Notes: generated from the sequence alone by a model not told the origin. Numbered from the stretch's first letter, positions 16,871-25,398 are shown. The stretch is 34,060 bases of DNA from Verrucomicrobiota bacterium (GCA_028872915.1 JAGWNY010000033.1:1-34060); one strand, 5' to 3'. Numbers and translations: made by a program.

Positions 16871-17464
16871 ATGGCCGATTACTTTGTCCTCCTGGGCGTG
16901 CCCCGCCGTCCGTGGCTGGAACCGGAGTTGCTCAAAAAGAAAATGACGGCCCTGGCGGGCCAAATGCACCCCGACAAGGTCGCCAACGGCGACAAGGCCG
17001 CCGCAACAACCCGGTTTTCCGAACTCAACGCCGCCCTCCAGTGCCTCATGGACCCCAAATCGCGCCTGCGCCATCTCATCGAACTGGAGTCCGGTTCTCG
17101 CCCCGCTGAAATCCAGCAGGTTCCAGCAGCCCTGGCCGATTTGTTTGTGGAAGTCGCCAGCGCCTGCAAGCAAGCCGACGCCTTGCTGGCCGCCAAAAAA
17201 CAAGCCGCTTCCCCATTGCTCCAGGCCCGCCAATTCCAGCGCGCGCTGCACGGCGTTGAGCATCTCCACCAGCTCCAAAACCGCTTTGCCGAATTTCAAA
17301 ACGCGCTCGATGAACAATTGAAATCCCTGGATGCCGCCTGGACCGCCTCCAACGCCTCTCCGCGCCGCCTCCTGCCGCGCCTGGAGGAATTATACCGTCT
17401 CTTCGGCTACCTCAACCGCTGGACCGCCCAGCTCCGCGAGCGCTCCCTCCAATTAACCTTATGA
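16871..17464 (+). CDS. hscB: HscB-like J-domain Fe-S co-chaperone
   Basis: Co-chaperone that would stimulate the Hsp70 HscA during Fe-S cluster transfer from IscU (197 aa). A J-domain spans roughly residues 1-75, with the essential H-P-D at 33-35 and the start M-A-D-Y-F-V-L-L-G-V-P typical of HscB. The helical C-terminal part corresponds to the IscU-binding three-helix bundle. The frame is open to 16790, but the ATG at 16871 matches the family start. It sits head to head with the IscA-type gene, supporting the Fe-S role. Its TGA overlaps the next ATG (ATGA). HscA and IscU are not in the window. Confidence 0.8.
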   Translation: MADYFVLLGVPRRPWLEPELLKKKMTALAGQMHPDKVANGDKAAATTRFSELNAALQCLMDPKSRLRHLIELESGSRPAEIQQVPAALADLFVEVASACKQADALLAAKKQAASPLLQARQFQRALHGVEHLHQLQNRFAEFQNALDEQLKSLDAAWTASNASPRRLLPRLEELYRLFGYLNRWTAQLRERSLQLTL

Positions 17465-18240
17465 AAACACTTCCTTCAGGCGATGCCATTGCATTTTGGG
17501 GGCGGGCAACCATCCCGTTTTTGCGGGCTGCCGGCCCGCGTAATTTATGCCGTTGTTTATTGCTCGCCGGCGCGCTGGCGTTTTCTGCAAATGCGCCGGC
17601 GCAATCCTGGCAGGCCGCCTTAAGCCGCATGCCCCTGCGAACGCCGACAACCGTGTTGAACCGCGCCAATTGCGTCAACGTCATGCTGAACGCCTTCCGC
17701 TCGAACGCCGTCGTCAAGGCCATTGTCTTCATGCCCGGTGCCACGGACGAAATCTCTTTTTTCCGTCGCGTCCACGCCAGCCTGGCCAATGCCAGCCCCA
17801 CCCTCCTGGATGCCGTGAACGCCCTCACCAATCAAACCTTCATCCAGGCCGCTTTTCAGCCGCCCTTCCTCATCCTGCATACCACCGAAGACCCGTTGAA
17901 CGTCATCGCTGTCGTTAAAAATAAATCCACCGCCGCAAAATTGCGCCGCCTCATCGTCCCCATCCGGGCGCAGTTTGTGGACGCCGACTGGGGCGCCGTG
18001 GACTCCGCCCTTCATCGGCATCTCAAAGTCTGGTTGCGGCCCGTGGGCGATTCACCCGCTTCCTGGCATTTTTATCGCCACAATTTCGCGGCCTGCGGCG
18101 TCTCGCAATGGCAGATGCTCAAGCTCCTGGCCCTCGCCGGCAAAACCACCTTTACCGTCCACTGGCTCACCGCCGATTTTCAACCCGACATGCGCCAGGG
18201 CGCCGTGCCCAAATTGACTGTCTTTCCCACAAATCACTGA
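17461..18240 (+). CDS. Exported protein of unknown function
   Basis: A 259-aa protein I do not recognise. Residues about 30-48 form a hydrophobic stretch ending in A-N-A-P-A-Q-S, a likely signal peptide with a long polar leader. The mature part is mixed alpha/beta with no catalytic motif I can name; four cysteines are scattered (one at the signal, C65-region, C212-region). The start codon overlaps the stop of hscB in an ATGA arrangement, so it is translated with that gene, and fumC follows 68 bp on. The exported prediction sits oddly with the cytoplasmic Fe-S context. Confidence 0.72.
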   Translation: MKTLPSGDAIAFWGRATIPFLRAAGPRNLCRCLLLAGALAFSANAPAQSWQAALSRMPLRTPTTVLNRANCVNVMLNAFRSNAVVKAIVFMPGATDEISFFRRVHASLANASPTLLDAVNALTNQTFIQAAFQPPFLILHTTEDPLNVIAVVKNKSTAAKLRRLIVPIRAQFVDADWGAVDSALHRHLKVWLRPVGDSPASWHFYRHNFAACGVSQWQMLKLLALAGKTTFTVHWLTADFQPDMRQGAVPKLTVFPTNH

Positions 18241-18308
18241 GCCATCATCCGTTTTCCATCGGTTTTTCTTATGGAGATTCATCCGCCTGCCCCATAGACT
18301 TCAAAAAA

Positions 18309-19727
18309 ATGAAAACTCAATTCCGAACCGAATCCGATTCCATGGGCGCCATGCAGGTGCCCGCCGACGCCTTGTTCGGCGCGCAAACCGCCCGCGCCGT
18401 CGAAAATTTTCCCATCAGCCATCTCCGCTTTCCCCACCGCTTCATTCGCGCCATCGGCCTCGTCAAAAAACATGCCGCCGCCGCCAATGCCAGCCTCGGC
18501 CTTCTTCCAAAAAACGTCTCCCAAGCCGTCCAAAATGCCGCCGGCGAGGTCGCCGATGGCAAATGGGATTCGCAATTCGTCGTGGACATTTTCCAGACCG
18601 GTTCCGGCACGTCCACCAACATGAATGCCAACGAGGTCATCGCCAATCGCGCCTGTGAACTCTCCGGCGGCCGGCGCGGCGATAAATCCATTCATCCAAA
18701 CGATCATGTCAATCGCGGCCAATCCTCCAACGACGTCATCCCCACCGCCATCCATCTGGCCGCGCTCGACGGCATCGTTCACGAATTGATCCCCGCGCTC
18801 GATGAATTGCTGGCCGCCCTCCAAAAAAAGACCCGCGCGTTCGATTCCATCCTGAAAATCGGCCGCACGCATTTGCAGGATGCCACCCCCATCCGCCTCG
18901 GACAGGAATTCAGCGGTTATGCCAGCCAGGTCGAACACGGCATCGCGCGCCTCCGGCAGGCTCAAACGCATCTGGGCGAACTGCCCCTCGGCGGCACGGC
19001 CGTGGGCACCGGCATTAATACACACCTCCAATTTGCCAGGCACACCATCGCCGGCCTCGCTGCGGAGATGAAATTGAACCTCCGCGAGGCGCCAAACCAT
19101 TTCCAAGCCCAGGGAGCCATTGACGCCCTCGTTGAAACCAGCGGCGCCCTCAAAACCCTCGCCGTCAGCCTCGTCAAAATCGCCAACGACGTTCGCTGGC
19201 TCGGCTCCGGCCCGCGCTGCGGCCTCGGCGAATTGAAATTGCCCGCCACACAGCCCGGTTCCTCCATCATGCCAGGAAAAGTGAACCCCGTCATGTGCGA
19301 AATGGTCATTCAGGTCGGCGCACAAGTCATTGGCAACGACGCCGCCGTCGCCTTCGCCGGCGCCTTCGGCTCCTTCGAACTGAACACCATGCTGCCAGTC
19401 GCCGCCCATAACTTGCTCCAAGCCATTGATTTGCTCTCCGCGGCAAGCCGCGTTTTCGCCCGCCGCTGCATTGCCGGCCTTGAGGCTGACGCGGAAAAAT
19501 GCGGCGGCAACATCGAAAAAAGCCTCGCCTTATGCACCTCCCTCGCCCCCGTCATTGGTTATGACAAGGCCGCCAAAATTGCAAAACTCGCCTATGAATC
19601 CGGAAAAACCGTTCGCGAAGTCGCCCTCGAAACCTCCGGCCTCGATAAACAACAAATTGCCAAATTGCTGGACCCCAAAAGCCAGACCGAGCCGGGAACA
19701 GGATTGGGCGCCTCGGCTGGAGGATAG
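18309..19727 (+). CDS. fumC: Class II fumarate hydratase
   Basis: TCA-cycle enzyme that interconverts fumarate and L-malate; cytoplasmic homotetramer without Fe-S cluster. At 472 aa it matches FumC. Signatures: T-G-S-G-T-S-T-N-M-N-A-N-E-V near 100, H-P-N-D-H-V-N-R-G-Q-S-S-N-D, and the G-S-S-I-M-P-G-K-V-N-P loop with the catalytic serine near 318-327. Start at 18309 matches the family N-terminus (M-K-T-Q-F-R-T-E-S-D-S-M-G); an upstream in-frame extension overlaps the preceding gene and is not credible. Aspartase is a close relative, but the substrate loops read as fumarase. Confidence 0.93.
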   Translation: MKTQFRTESDSMGAMQVPADALFGAQTARAVENFPISHLRFPHRFIRAIGLVKKHAAAANASLGLLPKNVSQAVQNAAGEVADGKWDSQFVVDIFQTGSGTSTNMNANEVIANRACELSGGRRGDKSIHPNDHVNRGQSSNDVIPTAIHLAALDGIVHELIPALDELLAALQKKTRAFDSILKIGRTHLQDATPIRLGQEFSGYASQVEHGIARLRQAQTHLGELPLGGTAVGTGINTHLQFARHTIAGLAAEMKLNLREAPNHFQAQGAIDALVETSGALKTLAVSLVKIANDVRWLGSGPRCGLGELKLPATQPGSSIMPGKVNPVMCEMVIQVGAQVIGNDAAVAFAGAFGSFELNTMLPVAAHNLLQAIDLLSAASRVFARRCIAGLEADAEKCGGNIEKSLALCTSLAPVIGYDKAAKIAKLAYESGKTVREVALETSGLDKQQIAKLLDPKSQTEPGTGLGASAGG

Positions 19728-19919
19728 CGCCGCTTAATCTCCAGGCCGCTGCTCTCGATGCAACTTTGTCTTTGCCTGAGGCGCTTTCCTGGTGTCATTC
19801 GAGTCTATTCGTGCCCATTCGCCCGCCGCAATCTGATAATCTCATCATGTCTCCTTGCCGGTCCGAAAATTTTCGATTACCTTTTCAATACCTGTGGCGG
19901 ACAACCAGTGAAAAACCGC

Positions 19920-21017
19920 ATGAATACCGGCCTTCTTGAATTTGCCGGCCGCCTGCGCGGCCTGATCTCCAATCCGCGCGCGGCGATTGGCCATCAACAA
20001 TTCCAAGACCTTGCCCTGGCTCTCTTTACCCTTCAATTCCACCACAACCCCGCCTATCGCGGAATTTGCGAACAGCGCTGTCTCGTCCCCGGCGCAGTCC
20101 GCCGCTGGACCGATGTTCCATTTGTTCCCGCCGCCGCTTTCAAGGAACTGCGCCTGACCTCCCTCGCGCCAGGCGAACGCACCGCTGTATTTCATTCCAG
20201 CGGCACCACCGCGCAAACACCCTCCCGCCACCTTCACTGCCCCGCCTCGCTGGCCCTTTATGAGTCATCATTGTGGACGTGGTTCGCGCACAACGTTCCC
20301 ATCTCCGCCTCTGCCGGCCCGCAATCCCTCGTTCTCCTCGCTCCCCCGCCCTCCCAGGCCCCTCATTCGTCCCTCGTCCACATGTTCGAAACCCTCCGGC
20401 GCAATCTCGCCGCCCCGCCGTCCGCCTTTGTCGGCCTTGCCGATTCCCTCGGCGCCTGGACCTTGGACTTCTCCGCCGCCCTTTCAGCCCTGCAAGCCAG
20501 CTCCCCGTTTCTCGTCCTTGGAACCGCCTTTTCATTCGTGCATCTCCTGGATTTTCTGGCGGCGAAAAAATTGCGCCTCAAATTGCCCGCCGGTTCGCGC
20601 GTCATGGAAACCGGCGGCTACAAAAATCGCTCCCGCTCCCTCCCAAAAGCTGAACTCCATGCCCTTATTACAGAATCGCTCGGCATCCCTCCGGAAAATA
20701 TCATCCGCGAATACGGCATGTGCGAGGCGTCTTCACAAGCCTACGCCTCGTTTGGGACGCCCTTCCGTTTTCCGCCTTGGGCGCGGGTGCGCGTCATTTC
20801 TCCCGAAACCGGCGCCGGGGCGAACGAAGGCCAGCCCGGCCTGCTTCAACTTTTCGACCTCGCCAATGTCTTTTCCGTGGCCGCCATTCAAACCGAAGAC
20901 CTCGCCGTTCGCCGCGCCAACGGCTTTGAATGGATTGGCCGCGCCCAGGCAGCCCCCCCCCGCGGCTGTTCCTTGATGAGCCCCTCTTCCCATACCCCGG
21001 CCCCCCGCCCCCAATGA
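19920..21017 (+). CDS. LuxE-like acyl-protein synthetase
   Basis: Member of the LuxE acyl-protein synthetase family (365 aa; Vibrio LuxE is about 370-380), which activates a fatty acid as acyl-AMP and transfers it to a cysteine for delivery to LuxC. Seen: F-K-E-L-R-L-T-S, the adenylation loop H-S-S-G-T-T at 92-97, E-T-G-G-Y-K-N-R-S-R, Y-G-M-C-E-A-S-S-Q-A-Y (an unusual Cys268 where Thr is common), and R-G-C-S-L with Cys350 near the C-terminus, the place of the acylated cysteine. A run of nine C bases at 20953-20961 lies just before the R-G-C-S-L codons. A GTG at 19908 is an alternative start. It overlaps the LuxC-like gene by ATGA. Confidence 0.85.
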   Translation: MNTGLLEFAGRLRGLISNPRAAIGHQQFQDLALALFTLQFHHNPAYRGICEQRCLVPGAVRRWTDVPFVPAAAFKELRLTSLAPGERTAVFHSSGTTAQTPSRHLHCPASLALYESSLWTWFAHNVPISASAGPQSLVLLAPPPSQAPHSSLVHMFETLRRNLAAPPSAFVGLADSLGAWTLDFSAALSALQASSPFLVLGTAFSFVHLLDFLAAKKLRLKLPAGSRVMETGGYKNRSRSLPKAELHALITESLGIPPENIIREYGMCEASSQAYASFGTPFRFPPWARVRVISPETGAGANEGQPGLLQLFDLANVFSVAAIQTEDLAVRRANGFEWIGRAQAAPPRGCSLMSPSSHTPAPRPQ

Positions 21018-22342
21018 CCCTGCCTGACTATTTCCTGGCCGACTTGCCTCCGCAAACCAACTTTTCCGCGGAAATGATTTTCGAGGCCTGCCGCGCCCTT
21101 AAACGCAACCGCGACCAATACCTCGCCCGTCGCTCCACCGCCGCCGTCATCAAAACTCTCTCCGAGGTCGCCGCCCATTGGCGCCGGCCCGACAACGCCT
21201 TCCGCAAACTTGCCCTCCACGAAGGCCCAGAAAAATGCGGTTTTTCAAAACCCACCCTCGCCAAGGGCCTGGACGATTTCTTTTGCCAATTGACCCCCGA
21301 AAATTTCCAGTCCCTCCTCAAACAGGACATTGGCGATGCCGCCGATCCCGCCGCTTCCACACGCCCATGCCGCCGTTTCTGGCGCGGCCCGGAATTTCTC
21401 GTCCATATCACAACCGGAAACCCTCCCAACCCGGCTTGGATGAGCATCATTCTCGGTCTTCTCGCCCGCTCCGCCCAATTCGTCAAATGCGCCGCCGGCG
21501 CTTCGTTTCTTCCGCGCCTTTTCGCCCACTCCATTTACGACGCGGACCCCAAACTCGGCGCCTGCCTCGAAATTGCCGATTGGCCCGGAGGCAATGCCCC
21601 GCTGGAAAACGTCCTCTTTGCCGAGGCCGATTGCGTGACCGCTACCGGCGCCGACGAAACGCTCGCCGCCATCCGCAATCAAATCCCCATCCATACCCGT
21701 TTCCTCGGCTATGGCCATCGCGTCAGCTTTGCTTTCGTCGCGCGCGACGCCCTTTCCCAGGCGGTTTCCGCCGCCGCGGACGATGTTGCCGCCTGGAACC
21801 AGCTTGGCTGCCTCTCGCCCCACGTCATTTACGTCGAAGAAGGCGCCGGGCTTGCTCCGGAAAAATTTGCCGAACATCTCGCCGCCCAACTCGAACAACG
21901 CGAGGCCGATCGCCCGCGCGGACGCGTTTCCCCAGCCGAATCCGCCGCCATCGCCTCCCGCCGCGCCATCTACGATGTTCGCGCCGCGCATTCCCCGGAA
22001 ACCACCCGCCATTGGTGCAGCAAAAATTCAACCGCCTGGACCGTCGTCTTTGAAGCCGACCCGCGTTTCCAGCTTTCCTGCCTCAACCGATTCATCTACG
22101 TCAAAGCCGTCCCCAATCTCAACGCCGCCCTCCAAGCCGCCGATGGCGTCCGCGGGCGCGTCTCAACCGTCGGCCTCGCCGCTCCCGAGGATAAAATGCC
22201 CGAACTGGCCGCTCATCTGGCCCGTTGGGGCGTGACACGCGTCTGCCCGCTCGGCCAGATGCAAAATCCGCCTCTCACCTGGCGGCACGATGGCCAGCCG
22301 GCCTTCGGCGCTCTCATCTCCTGGACCGATTTCGAATCCTGA
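21014..22342 (+). CDS. LuxC-like acyl-CoA/acyl-protein reductase
   Basis: LuxC-family NADPH-dependent fatty acyl reductase (442 aa), aldehyde-dehydrogenase fold. Seen: I-T-T-G-N-P-P near 136, the N-domain pattern L-L-A-R-S-A-Q-F-V-K, a Gly-rich G-Y-G-H-R-V-S-F-A-F, and the catalytic Cys266 in L-G-C-L-S-P-H, equal to the acylated cysteine of LuxC. It would reduce the acyl group delivered by the LuxE-like partner to a fatty aldehyde. ATG at 21014 overlaps the luxE-like TGA (ATGA); a more upstream in-frame start would overlap that gene. No luxA, luxB or luxD is in the window, so bioluminescence is not implied. queD follows after 22 bp. Confidence 0.85.
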   Translation: MTLPDYFLADLPPQTNFSAEMIFEACRALKRNRDQYLARRSTAAVIKTLSEVAAHWRRPDNAFRKLALHEGPEKCGFSKPTLAKGLDDFFCQLTPENFQSLLKQDIGDAADPAASTRPCRRFWRGPEFLVHITTGNPPNPAWMSIILGLLARSAQFVKCAAGASFLPRLFAHSIYDADPKLGACLEIADWPGGNAPLENVLFAEADCVTATGADETLAAIRNQIPIHTRFLGYGHRVSFAFVARDALSQAVSAAADDVAAWNQLGCLSPHVIYVEEGAGLAPEKFAEHLAAQLEQREADRPRGRVSPAESAAIASRRAIYDVRAAHSPETTRHWCSKNSTAWTVVFEADPRFQLSCLNRFIYVKAVPNLNAALQAADGVRGRVSTVGLAAPEDKMPELAAHLARWGVTRVCPLGQMQNPPLTWRHDGQPAFGALISWTDFES

Positions 22343-22364
22343 TCCTTCTCGGAAATAACCTCTT

Positions 22365-22817
22365 ATGAACGTCGAATTGCGCAAATCCTTTCAATTTGAA
22401 GCGGCTCATCTCCTGCCACATCTTCCCAAATCCCATAAATGCCGCCGCCTCCACGGCCACAGTTTTAAGGTGGACATCGCCCTCTCCGGCCCCTGCAATC
22501 CCAAACTCGGCTGGCTCGTGGACTACGCCAGCATCTCGGCCGCATTCGAGCCTGTTTGGAAAAAGCTTGATCACCGTTATCTTAACGACGTCCCCGGCCT
22601 CGAAAACCCCACCAGCGAAATCATCGCCGCGTGGATTTGGAAAAAACTCAAGCCCCGGCTCCCGCTCCTCGCCGAAATCGCCGTCGCCGAAACCTGCACC
22701 GCCCGCGCCATTTACCGCGGTGAACGTGTGTATCCTGGCGGTTCCCACAAACTTCCTCCCGCCCGCTTGCGAAGGCCGGGGTGGGATTTCGCCGAAAAAG
22801 CTTCGCGCGTTGCCTGA
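22365..22817 (+). CDS. queD: 6-carboxytetrahydropterin synthase (QueD/PTPS family)
   Basis: Converts 7,8-dihydroneopterin triphosphate to 6-carboxy-5,6,7,8-tetrahydropterin in the queuosine/7-deazaguanine pathway. Zinc ligands H15 (E-A-A-H), H30 and H32 (L-H-G-H-S-F) and catalytic Cys26 are present, as are L-D-H-R-Y-L-N-D, N-P-T-S-E and the E-T-C-T motif. At 150 aa it is about 30 residues longer than E. coli QueD; the extra C-terminal tail (after I-Y-R-G-E) is basic, Pro-rich and looks like read-through into repeat-like DNA. Likely the last gene of the luxE-like/luxC-like transcript. Other queuosine genes are not in the window. Confidence 0.9.
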   Translation: MNVELRKSFQFEAAHLLPHLPKSHKCRRLHGHSFKVDIALSGPCNPKLGWLVDYASISAAFEPVWKKLDHRYLNDVPGLENPTSEIIAAWIWKKLKPRLPLLAEIAVAETCTARAIYRGERVYPGGSHKLPPARLRRPGWDFAEKASRVA

Positions 22818-23343
22818 CGCTCGCGCCGCTTCTTTGTTCAATCCTACCATGAAATATCCGGGCTAACTCATTCCTTTCTTGTAAAATCTGTTTTTTGCTT
22901 CTCATTGACGTGGAACGGCTTGTGACGAGTCACAGCCAGGAATTCAACGCGCGCGAAAATGTTTTTGCATCGTTTCCTGCCGCCCGCGCCGGCGATGTTG
23001 CAGACGGCGCTTGACTTTTTTCAAACCGCGCTTTGCCTGGTAATCGCCTTAACCGCAGGAACTTAACGAATCCAGGGTCAAGTTCGCCGTCCGCTTTTTC
23101 ATAAAATAGCCTTGTTATGATGCGCGTTTCAAAGCGCGGCCGGCGCAAATGAAACTCAAAATAATTGACAATAATATCCTATTGACAAGTGCTTGAACGG
23201 CAGGGACTTCATTCAATCTTCAAAAAATTGGACAGTCCACTTTTTTGACAAATAACGCCAGTTATGATACATGTAGTCTGTTTTCCAGACAGTCAGAAAC
23301 GATGACCGACAATCAGTCCGATTAGCTTGAGTAATATAGTTGC
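22818..23343. other. Non-coding gap before the pilin locus
   Basis: About 525 bp without a convincing gene, more AT-rich than its surroundings. It holds a 14-bp palindrome TGTGAC-GA-GTCACA at 22921-22934 (operator-like), several TTGACA words (for example near 23166 and 23182), and the promoter-like block at 23235-23276. A hairpin GTCTG/CAGAC (23276-23280 with 23286-23290) follows that block. No tRNA cloverleaf was recognised. Confidence 0.5.
23235..23276 (+). promoter_or_regulatory. Promoter-like block 1 of the pilin locus
   Basis: GTCCAC, a T-run and a perfect TTGACA (23245-23250) followed by TTATGATACAT form a block that recurs, without gaps, at 25399-25440. The TTGACA is a consensus -35; an extended -10 TGATACAT starts about 15 bp later. 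A short hairpin follows at 23276-23290. It would drive the decayed copies and the first PilX-like gene. Confidence 0.55.
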
Positions 23344-23541
23344 ATGAAACTCTTTTCATCCATACACCGTACCCAGGACCACTTTGGAGAAGCTATAAAA
23401 CTCTTTTCATCGGCGCATCGAACCCCGGAGCAGCGCCCCGACGCGCTCGTCATCGTTCCCCTCTTTTGCACCATTGGCCTTCTGATGGCGGCATCCGTGC
23501 GGGCGAAGTCGGCCGCGATGGCCGGCCGCCGATCCCAGTGA
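23344..23541 (+). pseudogene. Decayed 5' copy of a PilX-like prepilin gene
   Basis: The 65-codon frame starts M-K-L-F-S-S-I-H-R-T, repeats that start internally (K-L-F-S-S-A-H-R-T-P at 23401), then continues D-A-L-V-I-V-P-L-F-C-T-I-G-L-L-M-A-A-S-V. From the second start it aligns residue for residue with the N-terminus of the 23644 and 26635 proteins, then diverges and stops. It therefore looks like a truncated paralogue with a duplicated leader rather than an independent gene. Confidence 0.6.
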
Positions 23542-23572
23542 CTCCTCAAACGCTGAAACATCAACTCGAATC

Positions 23573-23623
23573 ATGAACCTTTCTTCATCCGCAAATCAAA
23601 CCTGGGCAGCCAGTGGCAAATAA
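23573..23623 (+). pseudogene. Second 5' remnant of a PilX-like gene
   Basis: A 16-codon frame reads M-N-L-S-S-S-A-N-Q-T-W-A-A-S-G-K then stops. Its first ten residues match the leader of the intact genes (M-K-L-R-S-S-T-N-R-T). It lies 20 bp before the intact gene. Too short for certainty, but the similarity in place and sequence suggests a third partial copy. Confidence 0.4.
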
Positions 23624-23643
23624 ACCCAAATCCGAATAAGTCC

Positions 23644-25350
23644 ATGAAACTCCGTTCCTCCACAAATCGCACCGAAGACCAAGGCGGTTACGCGCTGGCC
23701 ATCGTTCTCATTTTCTGCACCCTTGGCCTGTTCGTCATGGCGTCCGTGCTGGCCCTTTCCTCGAACGACTCGGCGTTGACTCAGCGTAACAACGAGTATT
23801 TCAGCACCCTGTCGGCGGCGGAAGCCGCCACGGAAAAAGGTCTGTCCCAAATGACCTCCGACTTCATGGACCAGGGCGCCGCCACGGTGGATGGAAACCT
23901 GTCCGCGTATCGCGGAGCAGTCCCCACCGCTGCCGAGAGCAGCCGATGGAACCAGTTCGTCTTCAAGAATACATCGGGCGTCACCAACGCCCTCGGCGTG
24001 CAGCTTGTGTCCGACTGGGCGGCAAATTCACTCCTTTCACAATATCGAGGCCTTTCCGGCTATGCCGCCACTTATGAAATCACTTCCATTGCCCAGGATT
24101 TACAGGGCCGGCAGGTCTCGGCCGGTGTCCAGCAGGACGTGCAACTCGCCACCGTGCCCACCTGCCAATTCGCTATTTTTTACAATCTCGACATGGAAAT
24201 CAATCCGAGCGGGCTTATGGGTATTTCGGGTCCCGTGCATTGCAATGGGAACATTTACCTGGACCCCCCGGGCCAACTGGTTTTTACGAATGATGTCACC
24301 TCATCCCAAAACATCTATACCAACAAATCTCCCAACGACCCCAAAACCCGCAAGTCAGGCACGGTCGCTTTTCAGGGGGCTCGCGACAGCGGCACCGGCA
24401 CCTTCGATATCCCCATCGGCACCAACAGCAGTCCCTCCGCCGTTGACGCCATTTTGCAGATTCCCCCCGCCACGGAACCCCCCACTTCGCCAATGGGCCA
24501 GCAGCGCCTTTACAACCAGGCTGATTTGATCCTCCTGGTTTACGACAATCAGGTGGTTGCCGAAGGCGGACTCTCCTCCGGCAGTGTGCCATTGACCTGG
24601 AGCAACGTCAGTTCTTTTGTCAATACCAACGTCAGCTTTTATGACAAGCGCGAGGGCAAGACCATCCAGACCACCGAGATTAACGTCGGCGCCCTGAAAA
24701 CCTGGAACGACTCCGGCAATGCCGTGACCGCCGCCCTGGGGAGGAATATCGAGTCCGTCTATGTGGCCGACCTGCGCACTCAAAGCTCCTCCAGTGAACC
24801 GGGCGTGCGCGTCACGAATGGCCAGTTCCTGCCGGCCGATGGTTTGACGCTGGCAACTCCCGACCCGCTCTACGTTGAAGGTAACTACAACGCGCCAACC
24901 TCGGACTTGGGCACTTCCGACACTTCGGGCACCGTGCCCGCCGCCTTGATTGGCGATTCCATCAACGTGCTCTCAGCCAACTGGAGCGACACCAACAGCG
25001 CCCTCGGTATCACCAACCGCACCGCCTGCGATACCACCGTCAATGCGGCCGTCCTCTGCGGAATCGTTCCCAGCGGCAACGGCTATTACAGCGGCGGCGT
25101 CGAGAATTTCTTTCGCCTTTTGGAAAATTGGAAAGGCTCGCAGCTTACCTACAATGGTTCCATGGTCGTCATGTTTCCCAGCCAGATCGCCACCGCCCCC
25201 TGGCAAAACCCCGGCACCATCTACATCCCACCGACGACCCGCCTGTGGAGTTTTGACTCGAATTTTACCGATCCCGACAAACTTCCGCACATCTTCCCCG
25301 CCGTGCGCGTGATTGTCCGCACGCAATGGACGGCGTTGCCGACGACGTGA
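23644..25350 (+). CDS. Large PilX-like prepilin/pilus-assembly protein (paralogue 1)
   Basis: A 568-aa protein with a short basic leader and a type IV pilin-like hydrophobic helix at about residues 15-38 (G-Y-A-L-A-I-V-L-I-F-C then M-A-S-V-L-A-L), followed by the A-A-E-A-A-T-E region typical of the PilX N-terminal domain. It lacks the classic G-F-T-L-I-E peptidase site; cleavage could occur at G-G-Y. The long Ser/Thr/Asn-rich C-terminal part (about 500 residues) contains G-P-V-H-C-N-G-N-I-Y-L and ends V-R-V-I-V-R-T-Q-W. It is similar over its full length to the protein at 26635-28344. Probably a minor or tip-associated pilin-like subunit; the exact role is inference. Confidence 0.78.
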   Translation: MKLRSSTNRTEDQGGYALAIVLIFCTLGLFVMASVLALSSNDSALTQRNNEYFSTLSAAEAATEKGLSQMTSDFMDQGAATVDGNLSAYRGAVPTAAESSRWNQFVFKNTSGVTNALGVQLVSDWAANSLLSQYRGLSGYAATYEITSIAQDLQGRQVSAGVQQDVQLATVPTCQFAIFYNLDMEINPSGLMGISGPVHCNGNIYLDPPGQLVFTNDVTSSQNIYTNKSPNDPKTRKSGTVAFQGARDSGTGTFDIPIGTNSSPSAVDAILQIPPATEPPTSPMGQQRLYNQADLILLVYDNQVVAEGGLSSGSVPLTWSNVSSFVNTNVSFYDKREGKTIQTTEINVGALKTWNDSGNAVTAALGRNIESVYVADLRTQSSSSEPGVRVTNGQFLPADGLTLATPDPLYVEGNYNAPTSDLGTSDTSGTVPAALIGDSINVLSANWSDTNSALGITNRTACDTTVNAAVLCGIVPSGNGYYSGGVENFFRLLENWKGSQLTYNGSMVVMFPSQIATAPWQNPGTIYIPPTTRLWSFDSNFTDPDKLPHIFPAVRVIVRTQWTALPTT

Positions 25351-25398
25351 TCCAATACCCCCGATTTCACTCGATCCCCAACCCCGGCAAATTCGGCC

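Noticed and set aside
18108..18308. Upstream extension of fumC
   Set aside because: The 67 extra codons overlap the preceding gene and do not match any fumarase N-terminus.
18279..19421. 380-codon open frame antisense to fumC
   Set aside because: Composition is Gly/Asp-rich without motifs; fumC on the other strand is certain.
22921..22934. CRP-type binding site
   Set aside because: The half-sites TGTGA/TCACA are four bases apart, not six, so it does not fit the CRP consensus.
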